Origin: Mucilaginibacter mali
GTDB lineage: Bacteria; Bacteroidota; Bacteroidia; Sphingobacteriales; Sphingobacteriaceae
Assembly: GCF_013283875.1 (NCBI RefSeq)
Contig: NZ_CP054139.1
Coordinates: 248,001-312,000 of the forward strand
Reading direction: 5' to 3'
Length of the DNA: 64,000 bases
The first letter of the stretch is position 1. Each line of letters opens with the position of its first letter. Of the stretch, positions 29,726 to 39,594 are shown piece by piece. A program made the position numbers and the translations under genes. The notes below the pieces were generated by a model that saw only the letters and a list, made by a program, of their open reading frames with translations, was not told the DNA's origin and ran no database searches.

Positions 29726-30178
29726 TTAAGCTGCGTTTTTATATTGGTGTTGATAATACCATTCTAACAGGTAAACACTATCGCGCCAGTTCAACTGGCC
29801 ATCGGCCGCTACCTGGGCAACCAAGATGGATAAATTATGCAGGAACGCGCCTTGAATATTACCATCCATGTTTTGTAAAACCTTTACTGCGCATGCGGTA
29901 ATCTCTGCCGGATCTGTTAAGCCGGCGCATTCATCAGCCAACTTCAATTCGGTTAGTATAACAGGCAGTTGCTTGCGTAGTATTTCTTTTATTTTGTCGT
30001 CAATATCGCCCGGAATTAATACTGTTAAAATGTCGGCCACCGGCGAATCCGTAAATTTTTTTACATTTTCGGTTACCAATACGCCAATATGTATGGCCGT
30101 TTTCAGATCGGCGGGTATCTTGTCGAATAGAGACTTAATACCTGCCCAAATTTTTGCTAAAAATGTTTTTAAGCTCAT
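29726..30178 (-). CDS. hypothetical phage late protein (lysis region)
   Basis: The 150-residue helical protein has an N-terminal amphipathic or hydrophobic part (LKTFLAKIWAGIKSLFDKI) and a central domain with two Cys (ADECAGL, ITACAVKVL). It is the last gene of the leftward cluster, beside lysozyme and a coiled-coil membrane protein. Function unknown. Confidence 0.68.
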   Translation of the reverse strand: MSLKTFLAKIWAGIKSLFDKIPADLKTAIHIGVLVTENVKKFTDSPVADILTVLIPGDIDDKIKEILRKQLPVILTELKLADECAGLTDPAEITACAVKVLQNMDGNIQGAFLHNLSILVAQVAADGQLNWRDSVYLLEWYYQHQYKNAA

Positions 30179-30179
30179 G

Positions 30180-30428
30180 TTAATTATTGTGTTTTTTTAA
30201 TTGTTCAACTTCGGTTTGTAGCAAGGCAACCTGGCCTTCCAGTACTTTCAGGCGGATTTCGTTTACCCGTGTTTGCGCTTCCTGTTGTGTTTTAACATCG
30301 TTGATGTCGCTTTTTAACTGGAAGTAAGTGGTCATTACCGATGCGACGATACTGGCTGTGCTCATGATCGTTACCACCAGGTTTTTTAGCGTGATGCCTT
30401 TTAGTTGCTGATGTTCTATACTGGTCAT
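30180..30428 (-). CDS. small membrane protein with coiled coil (holin-region)
   Basis: The 82-residue protein has one transmembrane segment (about 13-35) and a coiled-coil tail (LKVLEGQVALLQTEVEQLKK). It overlaps the lysozyme gene by 4 bp. Same design and position as 4805-5068 in the other element. Likely a holin accessory. Confidence 0.66.
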   Translation of the reverse strand: MTSIEHQQLKGITLKNLVVTIMSTASIVASVMTTYFQLKSDINDVKTQQEAQTRVNEIRLKVLEGQVALLQTEVEQLKKHNN

Positions 30429-30886
30429 GGTTTTAAGAATAAGGTGCGCTCAGCGGCACGGCGTTTAACTAATGTATCGCACACTATTTTTTGACCGGTA
30501 TGCGGATCGGTTATTTTATTCCATTCTGTCAGTTGATCTGCCGCGCCCTGGTAATCTTTTGCGTTTAGCTTTTCGAACAAGGTTTTGCCCGACGCGGTGC
30601 CGGTATTGTAGGTAAAGGAAACCAATGCATCGAATTGATTTTGCGTTAAAGGCACTTTAACCTTATGATTAACCGCATCGGTGTATGCCCCTAATGTGTT
30701 GCGCAGCAGGGCATCTGCCTGTTGCTCGTTAGCCAGTTTATCGGCCGGCTTTACAGCTTTACCATCATGATAACGGGTTGAACCGTAGCCGATGGTCCAA
30801 AAGCCTGCCGCATCGCGGTAGGCAGAGAGGCGTAAGCCTTCAAAATTTTTAATAATGGCTTCGCCATGATCGCTTAGTTGCATCAT
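30425..30886 (-). CDS. T4-like lysozyme (GH24 endolysin)
   Basis: The 153-residue protein has the GH24 catalytic triad spacing E-8-D-5-T: Glu16 (NFEGLRL), Asp25, Thr31 (FWTIGYGS). The helical body is complete (TQNQFDALVSFTYNTG). It hydrolyses the peptidoglycan glycan strand to release particles. No signal peptide, so export depends on a holin. All residues needed appear present. Confidence 0.92.
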   Translation of the reverse strand: MMQLSDHGEAIIKNFEGLRLSAYRDAAGFWTIGYGSTRYHDGKAVKPADKLANEQQADALLRNTLGAYTDAVNHKVKVPLTQNQFDALVSFTYNTGTASGKTLFEKLNAKDYQGAADQLTEWNKITDPHTGQKIVCDTLVKRRAAERTLFLKP

Positions 30887-30972
30887 ATTGTATTGGGGAT
30901 TAAAAGCGTAAGAGATTTGATATAATTGATTGATTAAAACATGAAAGATGGTAGCGAGACTAAGGCCATCCT

Positions 30973-31839
30973 TTATATTCTTGATTGAGTTACGACTTGT
31001 AACTTGCCTAACAAATTATTGCAAGCCACAAATAAGTTATTAGCAGGATTGGGATCATAAGCTATACCATAGCTTGTGTTATATGTTATACCAATGCCAT
31101 CTATTGTGCCAATCACGCCAAGTGTTGTATTATTTATTATATAAATACCGCCATCCCTTTGAATAGCTAAAAATCTATTATTTTGTGTAATGGGATCAAA
31201 AGCAATACTTGTAATTAAAAAACTGTTCCATATAGTGGTGCTTATTAGTGTATGAGTTATACTATTATAAGTAAAACAACGGCCGTCACTTCCTCCTACT
31301 ATGTAATATTGCGGTAATATGGGATCATGGGCAATACAATAACCAGTATCAACTTGGAATGAACCTGTTATAGTGTCCGTTATTGTATTTATTATAAATG
31401 CTTTCCCATTAGTTCCACTGCCATATTTTAGCGCTATAGCTGTATTGTGAGACGCAACGGGATCAATACTAATCCCATTACCTCCCCCAATATTTATGGG
31501 GGTGTTCAACAAAACATATGTATTTGCATTGTAATTGTACAGCAGCCCATTGCCATCTAATACGTACATTTTTCCATTGGAAACAGATACAGCTGTCGCA
31601 TTTGGAATGCCAGTGATTGTTGTTATCGTAGCAAATGTTGATCCGTTGATTACCTGAACAGTGCCATTTGTTGCATTGGGTACGTATATTCTATTTGTAG
31701 CTGAATCCCAACAAATGCGCTGTGCGTTAGTGCTGGTTGTTGTTTGTGGAGCACCAGTATAAACATATTTGTCCCCAATTGTAAATACATTACCGCCAAC
31801 TTTGTAAAGTATGTTACCTTGTTTATATAAATGTGCCAT
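30973..31839 (-). CDS. beta-propeller receptor-binding protein (tailed cluster)
   Basis: The 288-residue protein begins MAHLYKQGNILYKVGG and carries YVTN/NHL-type blades (NRIYVPNATNGTVQVI, NGKMYVLDG, NNRFLAIQRDGG). It is homologous over its full length to 5281-6138. It lies 3 bp after the fibre gene, as in the other element. DNA here is visibly more AT-rich than the upstream structural genes, a sign of separate history. Confidence 0.82.
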   Translation of the reverse strand: MAHLYKQGNILYKVGGNVFTIGDKYVYTGAPQTTTSTNAQRICWDSATNRIYVPNATNGTVQVINGSTFATITTITGIPNATAVSVSNGKMYVLDGNGLLYNYNANTYVLLNTPINIGGGNGISIDPVASHNTAIALKYGSGTNGKAFIINTITDTITGSFQVDTGYCIAHDPILPQYYIVGGSDGRCFTYNSITHTLISTTIWNSFLITSIAFDPITQNNRFLAIQRDGGIYIINNTTLGVIGTIDGIGITYNTSYGIAYDPNPANNLFVACNNLLGKLQVVTQSRI

Positions 31840-31842
31840 ACT

Positions 31843-33567
<1,725 letters not shown>

Positions 33568-33589
33568 GATAATTTTAGATTATGAAGAT

Positions 33590-33757
33590 TTACACTGGCG
33601 ATAAGCAGTTAAACTCGTCCCTTGCGTTGTAATTAAATTCGGTTTTGTCTACGCCTCTGATCCGTGGCCCTGCCTGGCGGGCCGATTTGTTTTTAGGGTT
33701 GTATGTCCACAACGGAAAATCGCTTTTTGTGATCGCGCAGAAAGCGCTCGGTTTCAT
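33590..33757 (-). CDS. small phage protein (55 aa)
   Basis: The ATG at 33757 opens 55 codons (ITKSDFPLWTYNPKNKSARQ, RGVDKTEFNYNARDEFNC), overlapping the 3' end of the connector gene by 65 bp and filling the gap before the fibre. The residues read like a real protein, but there is no known match. Confidence 0.5.
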   Translation of the reverse strand: MKPSAFCAITKSDFPLWTYNPKNKSARQAGPRIRGVDKTEFNYNARDEFNCLSPV

Positions 33758-34190
33758 TAGCATAGGCATTTGCAGTACTGCGTTGTTGTTCTACCAGTTT
33801 GGCGATCTCGGCCGCACTAAGCGAATTTCCGCCTTCGCGCTGTTTGATCACCGGGCCGGTTGCGGTGTAGTGCACCGAGTCGTCCTCGATAAAGCGTGCA
33901 AAGGCAAAGTAAACCAACAGTGGACTAAGCCCCTGGTATAAAACAATGTGGCCACGCTTGTCCAGGTATTCGGTGCCATTTACCAGGTCTTTGTAGGCTT
34001 GTGGGGTGTCGGTTTTAAGTACGCCGTCATTGTTAAAGTGTTGCATCAGATCGTAGTATAATGCGTAGCCTAAAAAAGGTTTCAGGTCGAGTTCCTGCGC
34101 TTTGCTGATGAACACGCCCAGCCGCTCGGGTTTAATATTCGTGCTGATATCTTCGAAGCGTTGAAAGGTTGTTTGATCGATAATATTCAT
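33693..34190 (-). CDS. head-tail connector-like protein (DUF6712 type)
   Basis: The 165-residue helical protein (FQRFEDISTNIKPERLGVFISKAQELDLKPFLG) resembles Bacteroidota phage adaptor proteins, with a conserved hydrophobic stretch (LSPLLVYFAFARFIED). It lies just after the portal gene. Such proteins dock on the portal ring. Assigned by position and general similarity. Confidence 0.68.
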   Translation of the reverse strand: MNIIDQTTFQRFEDISTNIKPERLGVFISKAQELDLKPFLGYALYYDLMQHFNNDGVLKTDTPQAYKDLVNGTEYLDKRGHIVLYQGLSPLLVYFAFARFIEDDSVHYTATGPVIKQREGGNSLSAAEIAKLVEQQRSTANAYANETERFLRDHKKRFSVVDIQP

Positions 34191-34256
34191 ATAGAAATTA
34201 TTTATGAATTTTTAATTTGTCCATAGTCGTTGACTATGTGTGGTGTGTACTGGTAA

Positions 34257-35543
34257 TTAATCAATCACCATAGCCTCCGCTTCGGCTGGTTTAAAACCGT
34301 ATGCGTATATTAAAATGGCTGATTTACTGCTTGCCGGAAGATCGGACAGTAATAGCTGATTAATGCTGTTACCCGCTGCTATACCGGCGCTATTGTCAGC
34401 CACATCGGCCGGAACCGGGATGATATCCCAATTACCTGATGGGTTGATATCGATATAAAACCGGTTAAATATTTCGGCAAATACTTCAGAGATCTCCAGG
34501 CGTTCGGGCGCTGTGTTGTCATTGAATTCGAGAATGGCTTGCTTCTTTTCGCTGCCGTTACTTAAGCCCGATGCTTTTTCGGCGTTCACCAATTCCTTTG
34601 GTACCGAGAATCCTTTAATGATGCGGGCTTCTACCGATCGCTCGGTAGTTTCAAACAACTTATCATTATTTTGAATGGCATAAGGTTTAAATTCGGGCTT
34701 GGATGATTCGTCTTCGTATTCTATCACAATGATCTTCTGCGCGCTTTTGGCACCCTGGAAGGCACCAAGATCCTTTTCTAATTGAGAGGGTATATTGCTC
34801 ACGGCTTCATCGCCCGTATCCGGGCCCGAGTTATCTGCTTCCTCCCTGCGCGATTGCATAAACAGCATGGTAGACGGCAGGAAGCCGGTGGTAACCTCGC
34901 GGTTATTAAATACCTTAATGCCGGCTTCAGTCTCAAAATCCTCCCAAACGCTGTCGGCTTCAATCAAGGGATAATCATCAACTTCCGGATTGAAATAAAA
35001 CAATTGACCTTTATAGTTCTCCCAACCTCCCGCGGCTAACACCTGTTGTTTAATTACTTCCGGATCAGGATCATACTTATCTAGGAAGGTGATCTTGCTG
35101 CGCATGATGTTTTTCCAGGTCTTTCGGCCCCAGTCAAAATAGATGGCGTATTTATCAGCGGTTTCCGGGCAGTCGGTATCGCCCATGCGTATGTCCTCGA
35201 ACTTTATATAATTGACTGAAGCGATCCTGAAGTTGGCATTATAATTTATATGGATACCAAACCCGCAAAACAAAGCCTTGTCTGATGCGATGGCTTTCAG
35301 TAGTTTAGCCAGCGTGAGGCCCTTGTTGTTTACCACTTGTTTGCCCAAGCTATGTTCTTCAAACCCGTTGCCGGCTATAAATTTGGACCGTTTATTCCAG
35401 CAATCTTTGGCGGTAGGGGAGTTGCCCACCAGTTCCAGCATACGTTGGGGATAGGCATTGTCCAGATCGTAATTCAGTATGCCGTAGGTTTGGTTAGGGC
35501 GTACTACAATGCGTCGTTCAATTTGTGGCAGATAGGTTTTCAT
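34257..35543 (-). CDS. phage portal protein
   Basis: The 428-residue protein has SPP1/HK97-type portal features: an N-terminal crown-free start (RPNQTYGILNYDLDNAYPQRMLELV), a core with Arg/Trp-rich clip-like segments, and the FSVPKELVNAEKASGLSNGSEK stem and wing region. Portals form the dodecameric DNA channel of tailed phage heads. It is located after, not before, the capsid gene, unlike the usual order. Confidence 0.8.
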   Translation of the reverse strand: MKTYLPQIERRIVVRPNQTYGILNYDLDNAYPQRMLELVGNSPTAKDCWNKRSKFIAGNGFEEHSLGKQVVNNKGLTLAKLLKAIASDKALFCGFGIHINYNANFRIASVNYIKFEDIRMGDTDCPETADKYAIYFDWGRKTWKNIMRSKITFLDKYDPDPEVIKQQVLAAGGWENYKGQLFYFNPEVDDYPLIEADSVWEDFETEAGIKVFNNREVTTGFLPSTMLFMQSRREEADNSGPDTGDEAVSNIPSQLEKDLGAFQGAKSAQKIIVIEYEDESSKPEFKPYAIQNNDKLFETTERSVEARIIKGFSVPKELVNAEKASGLSNGSEKKQAILEFNDNTAPERLEISEVFAEIFNRFYIDINPSGNWDIIPVPADVADNSAGIAAGNSINQLLLSDLPASSKSAILIYAYGFKPAEAEAMVID

Positions 35544-35763
35544 TTATTGGGGATTTCACAGATTTTGGTGCGATTACACCGATTCGTTTTCTTTTAATTC
35601 TATTGCTTTCCGGTAACGTGCTGAACAAAGCCTTAATATGCGGATACCGATCTAAGTACCACTTCGCTTCTGCATCGGTCAAACTTTCATTATCATGCCG
35701 GGCATGTTCGCCAGGAGCAAATTGGTGTTTGCCGGGTTTTAAGATGTATTTCTTTGAGTTCAT
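35518..35763 (-). CDS. small protein upstream of the portal
   Basis: The 81-residue protein has SKKYILKPGKHQFAPGEHARHDNESLTDAEAKWYLDRYPHIKALF, a pattern seen in small Bacteroidota phage proteins. It overlaps the portal start by 26 bp. A dispersed host-type repeat (GATTTCACAGATTTT...) overlaps its 3' end. Function unknown. Confidence 0.62.
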   Translation of the reverse strand: MNSKKYILKPGKHQFAPGEHARHDNESLTDAEAKWYLDRYPHIKALFSTLPESNRIKRKRIGVIAPKSVKSPINENLSATN

Positions 35764-35843
35764 GGTTGATAGTTAATGGTTCATGATTAGCATTTTAAGA
35801 TGGTTCATAAGTGCTATGAACTATGAACCATCAACTAAACCAT

Positions 35844-36428
35844 TTAATCCACCAATGCTTCTAAAGCTGCCAAAGTACTGGCATAGGTTGCCGAGCCTGA
35901 CTCCGGCGCGATAGAAACGGCGCGTGGCGGATAAGGTTCCCTCAGTTTGTCAGGATTGGTTAGCTTCAGTTTGTAGCCGCCTTCAACACCCTCATCCGCG
36001 GCATTGCGTTCGGCATCGGTCAGGATCAGGCCGTTTACAGCGCCGAATAATTCGATGGCCGAGTCGCCTGCTTTGTAATTGTTAATGGTGATAGCTTTCA
36101 CACGGCCATAACCCATGGCCATCAGTTGTGTCTTTACCGAACTTGACAAGCCGGCGATGTTGAAATCGATCTCTTCGGTATAGCGTGGACCTACCTGGGT
36201 TTTAGCCAGTTTAGATACGGTGTTGAAGCTATTGTTAGTACCGGTAAATTTGTAAACAGTGGCGCTGCCTACGGCGGTCAGGCCGGTTACGATAAGCGGG
36301 TTCATGGTATCGTAGGTTAGGGTGATGTCATCTTCGTTAAAAATGTAGATCACATCTTCAATTCCGGCTGTTACCGGCGCGGCTGCCCCAAGGGCAAAAC
36401 CGGCATTTATTTTATTGTAAATGGGCAT
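35844..36428 (-). CDS. virion structural protein (tail tube candidate)
   Basis: The 194-residue beta-rich protein (DVIYIFNEDDITLTYDTMNPLIVTGL, EEIDFNIAGLSSSVKTQLMAM) ends with a Pro-rich segment and a small helix. It is adjacent to the capsid gene. Composition fits a tail tube or head decoration protein; I cannot tell which. Confidence 0.65.
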   Translation of the reverse strand: MPIYNKINAGFALGAAAPVTAGIEDVIYIFNEDDITLTYDTMNPLIVTGLTAVGSATVYKFTGTNNSFNTVSKLAKTQVGPRYTEEIDFNIAGLSSSVKTQLMAMGYGRVKAITINNYKAGDSAIELFGAVNGLILTDAERNAADEGVEGGYKLKLTNPDKLREPYPPRAVSIAPESGSATYASTLAALEALVD

Positions 36429-36439
36429 GTTATTTTTTG

Positions 36440-36526
36440 TTGATTATGTTAGATTGGGTTGATTAGGTTGATTGGGTTTGGAAGATGTAATGATTGCAAT
36501 TTCACTTAATCAACCCAATCAACCAT
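36440..36526. repeat. 14-bp inverted repeat between structural genes
   Basis: GATTGGGTTGATTA near 36453 recurs inverted near 36508 (TAATCAACCCAATC). It lies in the gap downstream of the capsid gene and may act as a hairpin or be a host-type dispersed repeat. Confidence 0.55.
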
Positions 36527-36529
36527 TCA

Positions 36530-37738
36530 CTACGCACTTAAATAGAACAGCTCGTTAGCAAATTTGAAATTTACGGCGGCCTTCATGCGGGCCTTCATAC
36601 GTACCACGTTGTCGTTGGTGTAGGGCTTCATATAAACGGTTGAAAGTTCGGATGCATCGCCCAACAGATCGACACCCAGGAACAGGTTAGATGAACGGGC
36701 GCCCAGTATGGTATTCGCCTGCCAGTGGTTCATCAGTTGCAGTGGGATGCCCAGGTAATCCATCTTCTTTTTATCGGTAAAGGCATTCAATACATTGGTA
36801 GCCTGTGCGGCCTGAGCCTGCGCGTATGCATAGCCTATGTGTAATGGTATTTGCAGGTTAAAATCATCCTGGATACGGTCGGCCGGATCTAATTGAGAGA
36901 ATACGCCGCTTAATACACCCAGTACATTACTGGCATTGATATAGCTAACTGTTGCGGCCGATGAGGTGCCGGTGAAAGAAGCAGCCTTACGGGTATTCAC
37001 TTCCTGGTAATTGCGGATCAGTTTAAAAGTAGTAGCGCTTAACACTTGTATAAAATATGATTGACCCTGCACGTCCACACCCGAGCCGCCATTGGTGGTA
37101 TCCTTGCTGGTACCGGTTACGGCGGTAATGGTTACTACGTCGCCATCGGCTAATGTAGCTGTGCTGCTTACGGTTACTACGCCGCTTGCGCTGATTGCCG
37201 TAGCTGCCATACTGGTAGCCGATTTGCCTAAACCAACTTTGTAAACGCCAGATGCGGTGGCGATGGCGGGCAGTAAACCCTGAAAGTCGGCGGTGAAGGT
37301 GGCTTCTTTAGTGGCGGCTTTGCCCAGCCAGTACAAACGCTCGTTAGCTATTTGTATTTTAGTAAGGTAGCGCTGCACCATAAAGTCCGACAGGTCTACC
37401 ACGCCTTCATAGTCGCCAAAGGCACCGGGTGCCAGGCTTTGGGCTTCCCAGCTTTGGGCCAGTTTATCCCATTGTTCCTGTTTCATAAATTCGTACACCA
37501 CCGGGTCAAGGTAGCTTTCGGTTTGTTGGGCGGTGGTACCCTGATCGTTAAAAATGCCCGATGGGTCTTGTAGTTTCACATCATCATCCACATCAAGAAT
37601 GATCTTGCGCGATTTAACGTCGTTAATTACGGTAAGCAGCCCGCGTTTCACCGAGTCGGCCTCCAGCAGCGTGCTTGCCATAAAACCTGCCAGCGCTTCG
37701 CCGGCGTAGGTGTTGTTTGTAAATGTAAATTGAGCCAT
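36530..37738 (-). CDS. major capsid protein, HK97-like
   Basis: The 402-residue protein has an N-terminal arm and E-loop region (AGFMASTLLEADSVKRGLLTVINDV), a P-domain with LDPVVYEFMKQEQWDKLAQSWEAQ, an inserted Ig-like beta domain (about 170-275, Thr/Ala-rich) and a C-terminal A-domain (LGIPLQLMNHWQ...FLGVDLLGD). It follows the ClpP-type protease gene, the usual maturation partner. The insertion domain probably decorates the capsid surface. Confidence 0.8.
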   Translation of the reverse strand: MAQFTFTNNTYAGEALAGFMASTLLEADSVKRGLLTVINDVKSRKIILDVDDDVKLQDPSGIFNDQGTTAQQTESYLDPVVYEFMKQEQWDKLAQSWEAQSLAPGAFGDYEGVVDLSDFMVQRYLTKIQIANERLYWLGKAATKEATFTADFQGLLPAIATASGVYKVGLGKSATSMAATAISASGVVTVSSTATLADGDVVTITAVTGTSKDTTNGGSGVDVQGQSYFIQVLSATTFKLIRNYQEVNTRKAASFTGTSSAATVSYINASNVLGVLSGVFSQLDPADRIQDDFNLQIPLHIGYAYAQAQAAQATNVLNAFTDKKKMDYLGIPLQLMNHWQANTILGARSSNLFLGVDLLGDASELSTVYMKPYTNDNVVRMKARMKAAVNFKFANELFYLSA

Positions 37739-37743
37739 AAAGT

Positions 37744-37860
37744 TTAGCCCCCCGACCCCCTAAAGGGGGAGCTTTTTAATTTTAGTTTTTGCTATAGGGA
37801 TAGTTATGCTGTTGATTATTGTCCGGATCTTCCTGTTCCCCCTTCAGGGGGTTAGGGGGC
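37744..37860. repeat. inverted pair of CCCCCT-nA-GGGGG dispersed repeats
   Basis: A minus-oriented copy (37744-37771) and a plus-oriented copy (37841-37861) of the CCCCCTTTAGGGGGxxGGGGGGCT motif flank the gap between capsid and protease genes. Related copies lie at 51435-51455, 51496-51518 and 53962-53989 in host DNA. The REP-like pairing suggests a host repeat invading the phage cluster. Confidence 0.75.
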
Positions 37861-39054
37861 TACTTTGCCAACTGCCTTTTTTACCGCGTTTTTGGCCAGC
37901 GGTGTTTGTGGTGCAAAGAAGGGTTGGGTTTCGGTTTTAGCTTTGTTGCTGCGGCGTGAGCCTTCGGGGGTAAAGTCTGATTTAATTTCGTTGCGCACCT
38001 CATCGCGGGTTTGTTGCAGGCGGGCATTGGCGTCTTCCAGTGCGATACGGGCTTCGGCAAGCAGCGCGTTTTGGGCGTGTATTTTGGCCCTGATGCTTTT
38101 AATGCGGTTTTGAACATCGCCTTTTTTTAGTCTATCAGCCGGGATATCGTCATCTTCGTCTTCCGCTTCTTCAGCCTCCGGCGATACCGCTGCAACCTTG
38201 CCATCCTTTACCGATACCTTTTTACCTGATGGGGTGGTGTAGGTGTCGGCAATGGCCGGCGTGCTCATGTCTTCGTCCTGGTAAACTTCGGCGCCCTCGG
38301 CCAGTTCGCCGGCATGGTGAAGTGTGCCTTTGTCGGTAATGGTGTGTTTGTTTACTACCCGTTTAAAGAAATTCATCATCTTATCCAGCACCGAAGCGGT
38401 CTTTTCGATAAGGTCTTTGTTTTCCATGTTCATGTTTTCTGGTTTGTTATTTATGTTTAAGATCTTGTTTATGCATCGCTGGTAAACAGCAGGAGCGGTG
38501 CCGGTATATTTTTTAAGCAGGGCGCTGTTGGTAATGTTGGTGCTGTAATCCTCCACCCGGTCGATAAAGCCCAGGTCAAGCGCCTGGTCGGCCGTCATCC
38601 AGGTGACGGAGTTGATGAAGCTGTTAATAGTTACTTCGTCCAACCCGGAACGGTCCATATAAATTTGCGCCAGGCGCGACTGGACAATATTGAGCATGTG
38701 TACATCCTTCAGTAGTTCGTCGGCATTGCCACCGCTGCCAACCATAGGTTTATGGATCATCAGCAGGGCATACTTGCTCATTACCACAGTTTTGCCGGCC
38801 ATGGCTACCACACTCGCCGCCGAGGCCGCCAGCGCATCCACATACGTGGTTACATTGCCAGGATATTTTTTCAGCATATCGTAAATGGCAATCGCGTCGA
38901 ACGCGCTGCCGCCTACCGAGCTGATGTGCACTTCAATATCCGCGCCGCCGGCGACCTCTAACTGTTGTTGGATATATGCAGATGACAGGCTGCCTGTGCC
39001 AATGCAGTCCTGCTCGGTGTCGTATAGGTATATTTTCATATTATTTGATTTCAC
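37852..39054 (-). CDS. ClpP/S14-like head maturation protease with C-terminal scaffold-like region
   Basis: The 400-residue protein has a ClpP fold at about 6-170. The oxyanion strand is SSVGGSAFDAIAIYDML, the nucleophile Ser78 lies in ALAASAASVV, and His101 is in LMIHKP. The C-terminal ~190 residues are acidic, then coiled-coil and Lys/Pro-rich, like a fused scaffold or delta domain. The second Met (residue 6) is an equally good start. It cleaves the capsid precursor during assembly. Confidence 0.88.
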   Translation of the reverse strand: MKSNNMKIYLYDTEQDCIGTGSLSSAYIQQQLEVAGGADIEVHISSVGGSAFDAIAIYDMLKKYPGNVTTYVDALAASAASVVAMAGKTVVMSKYALLMIHKPMVGSGGNADELLKDVHMLNIVQSRLAQIYMDRSGLDEVTINSFINSVTWMTADQALDLGFIDRVEDYSTNITNSALLKKYTGTAPAVYQRCINKILNINNKPENMNMENKDLIEKTASVLDKMMNFFKRVVNKHTITDKGTLHHAGELAEGAEVYQDEDMSTPAIADTYTTPSGKKVSVKDGKVAAVSPEAEEAEDEDDDIPADRLKKGDVQNRIKSIRAKIHAQNALLAEARIALEDANARLQQTRDEVRNEIKSDFTPEGSRRSNKAKTETQPFFAPQTPLAKNAVKKAVGKVAP

Positions 39055-39187
39055 AGATTTTTGGTGATGATTTCACCGATTTTTTAGTGCAGTCCGGAGG
39101 CCAGAAAGCCGGGAGGTTTTGTTGATGGTTTATTTTGATTGGCCGCTGATGGTTCCGGCTGGAACGGCGGGCTATCTTTGATGTTGT

Positions 39188-39335
39188 ATTACAAAAGTCG
39201 GGAGAGATTATCTGCCAGTTGGTGACACATGTTTGTCAGTGGCTATTTTTCTTTTGGTGATATTTCCCTTGTTTGATATGATCAAAAGTCGGGAGAAAAA
39301 TTTAATTCGATGGTGACACAACTATGTCAGTGCCT
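39188..39335. repeat. partial duplication of a gene 3' end
   Basis: CAAAAGTCGGGAGA at 39192 and TTGGTGACACA...TGTCAGTG at 39219 recur at 39283 and 39310, about 91 bp apart. The second copy overlaps the end of the 85-residue gene. The first looks like a degenerate remnant. Both keep a TGACA-N6-TGTCA inverted motif. Confidence 0.6.
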
Positions 39336-39559
39336 GTAAAACTGTTCAAGGCCCGCCAAATGGTGCGTTCATCTCTTCCAAATTTTACTTCTGCCTCAAG
39401 CACAGCCTGATTTTTGGTAATGTTACGGGTTTGTATTTGCGCCTGCACCCAAAGATAAATTTCGCGGTAGGTAAATACTTTGGCGTTGATGAAGCCGGCT
39501 TTATAGAGTTCGGTAAATACGCCCTGGTCAAACAGGGTGTTTATGGTATTGATGTTCAT
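39302..39559 (-). CDS. hypothetical small phage protein
   Basis: The 85-residue helical protein (FTYREIYLWVQAQIQTRNITKNQAVLEAEVKFG) has a possible HTH-like end (RDERTIWRALNSF). It lies between tail and head genes. It could be a small regulator, or an adaptor. Not recognised. Confidence 0.6.
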   Translation of the reverse strand: MNINTINTLFDQGVFTELYKAGFINAKVFTYREIYLWVQAQIQTRNITKNQAVLEAEVKFGRDERTIWRALNSFTGTDIVVSPSN

Positions 39560-39594
39560 TTTTTAAGATATGTTTAAAATGATAATTGGCATAA

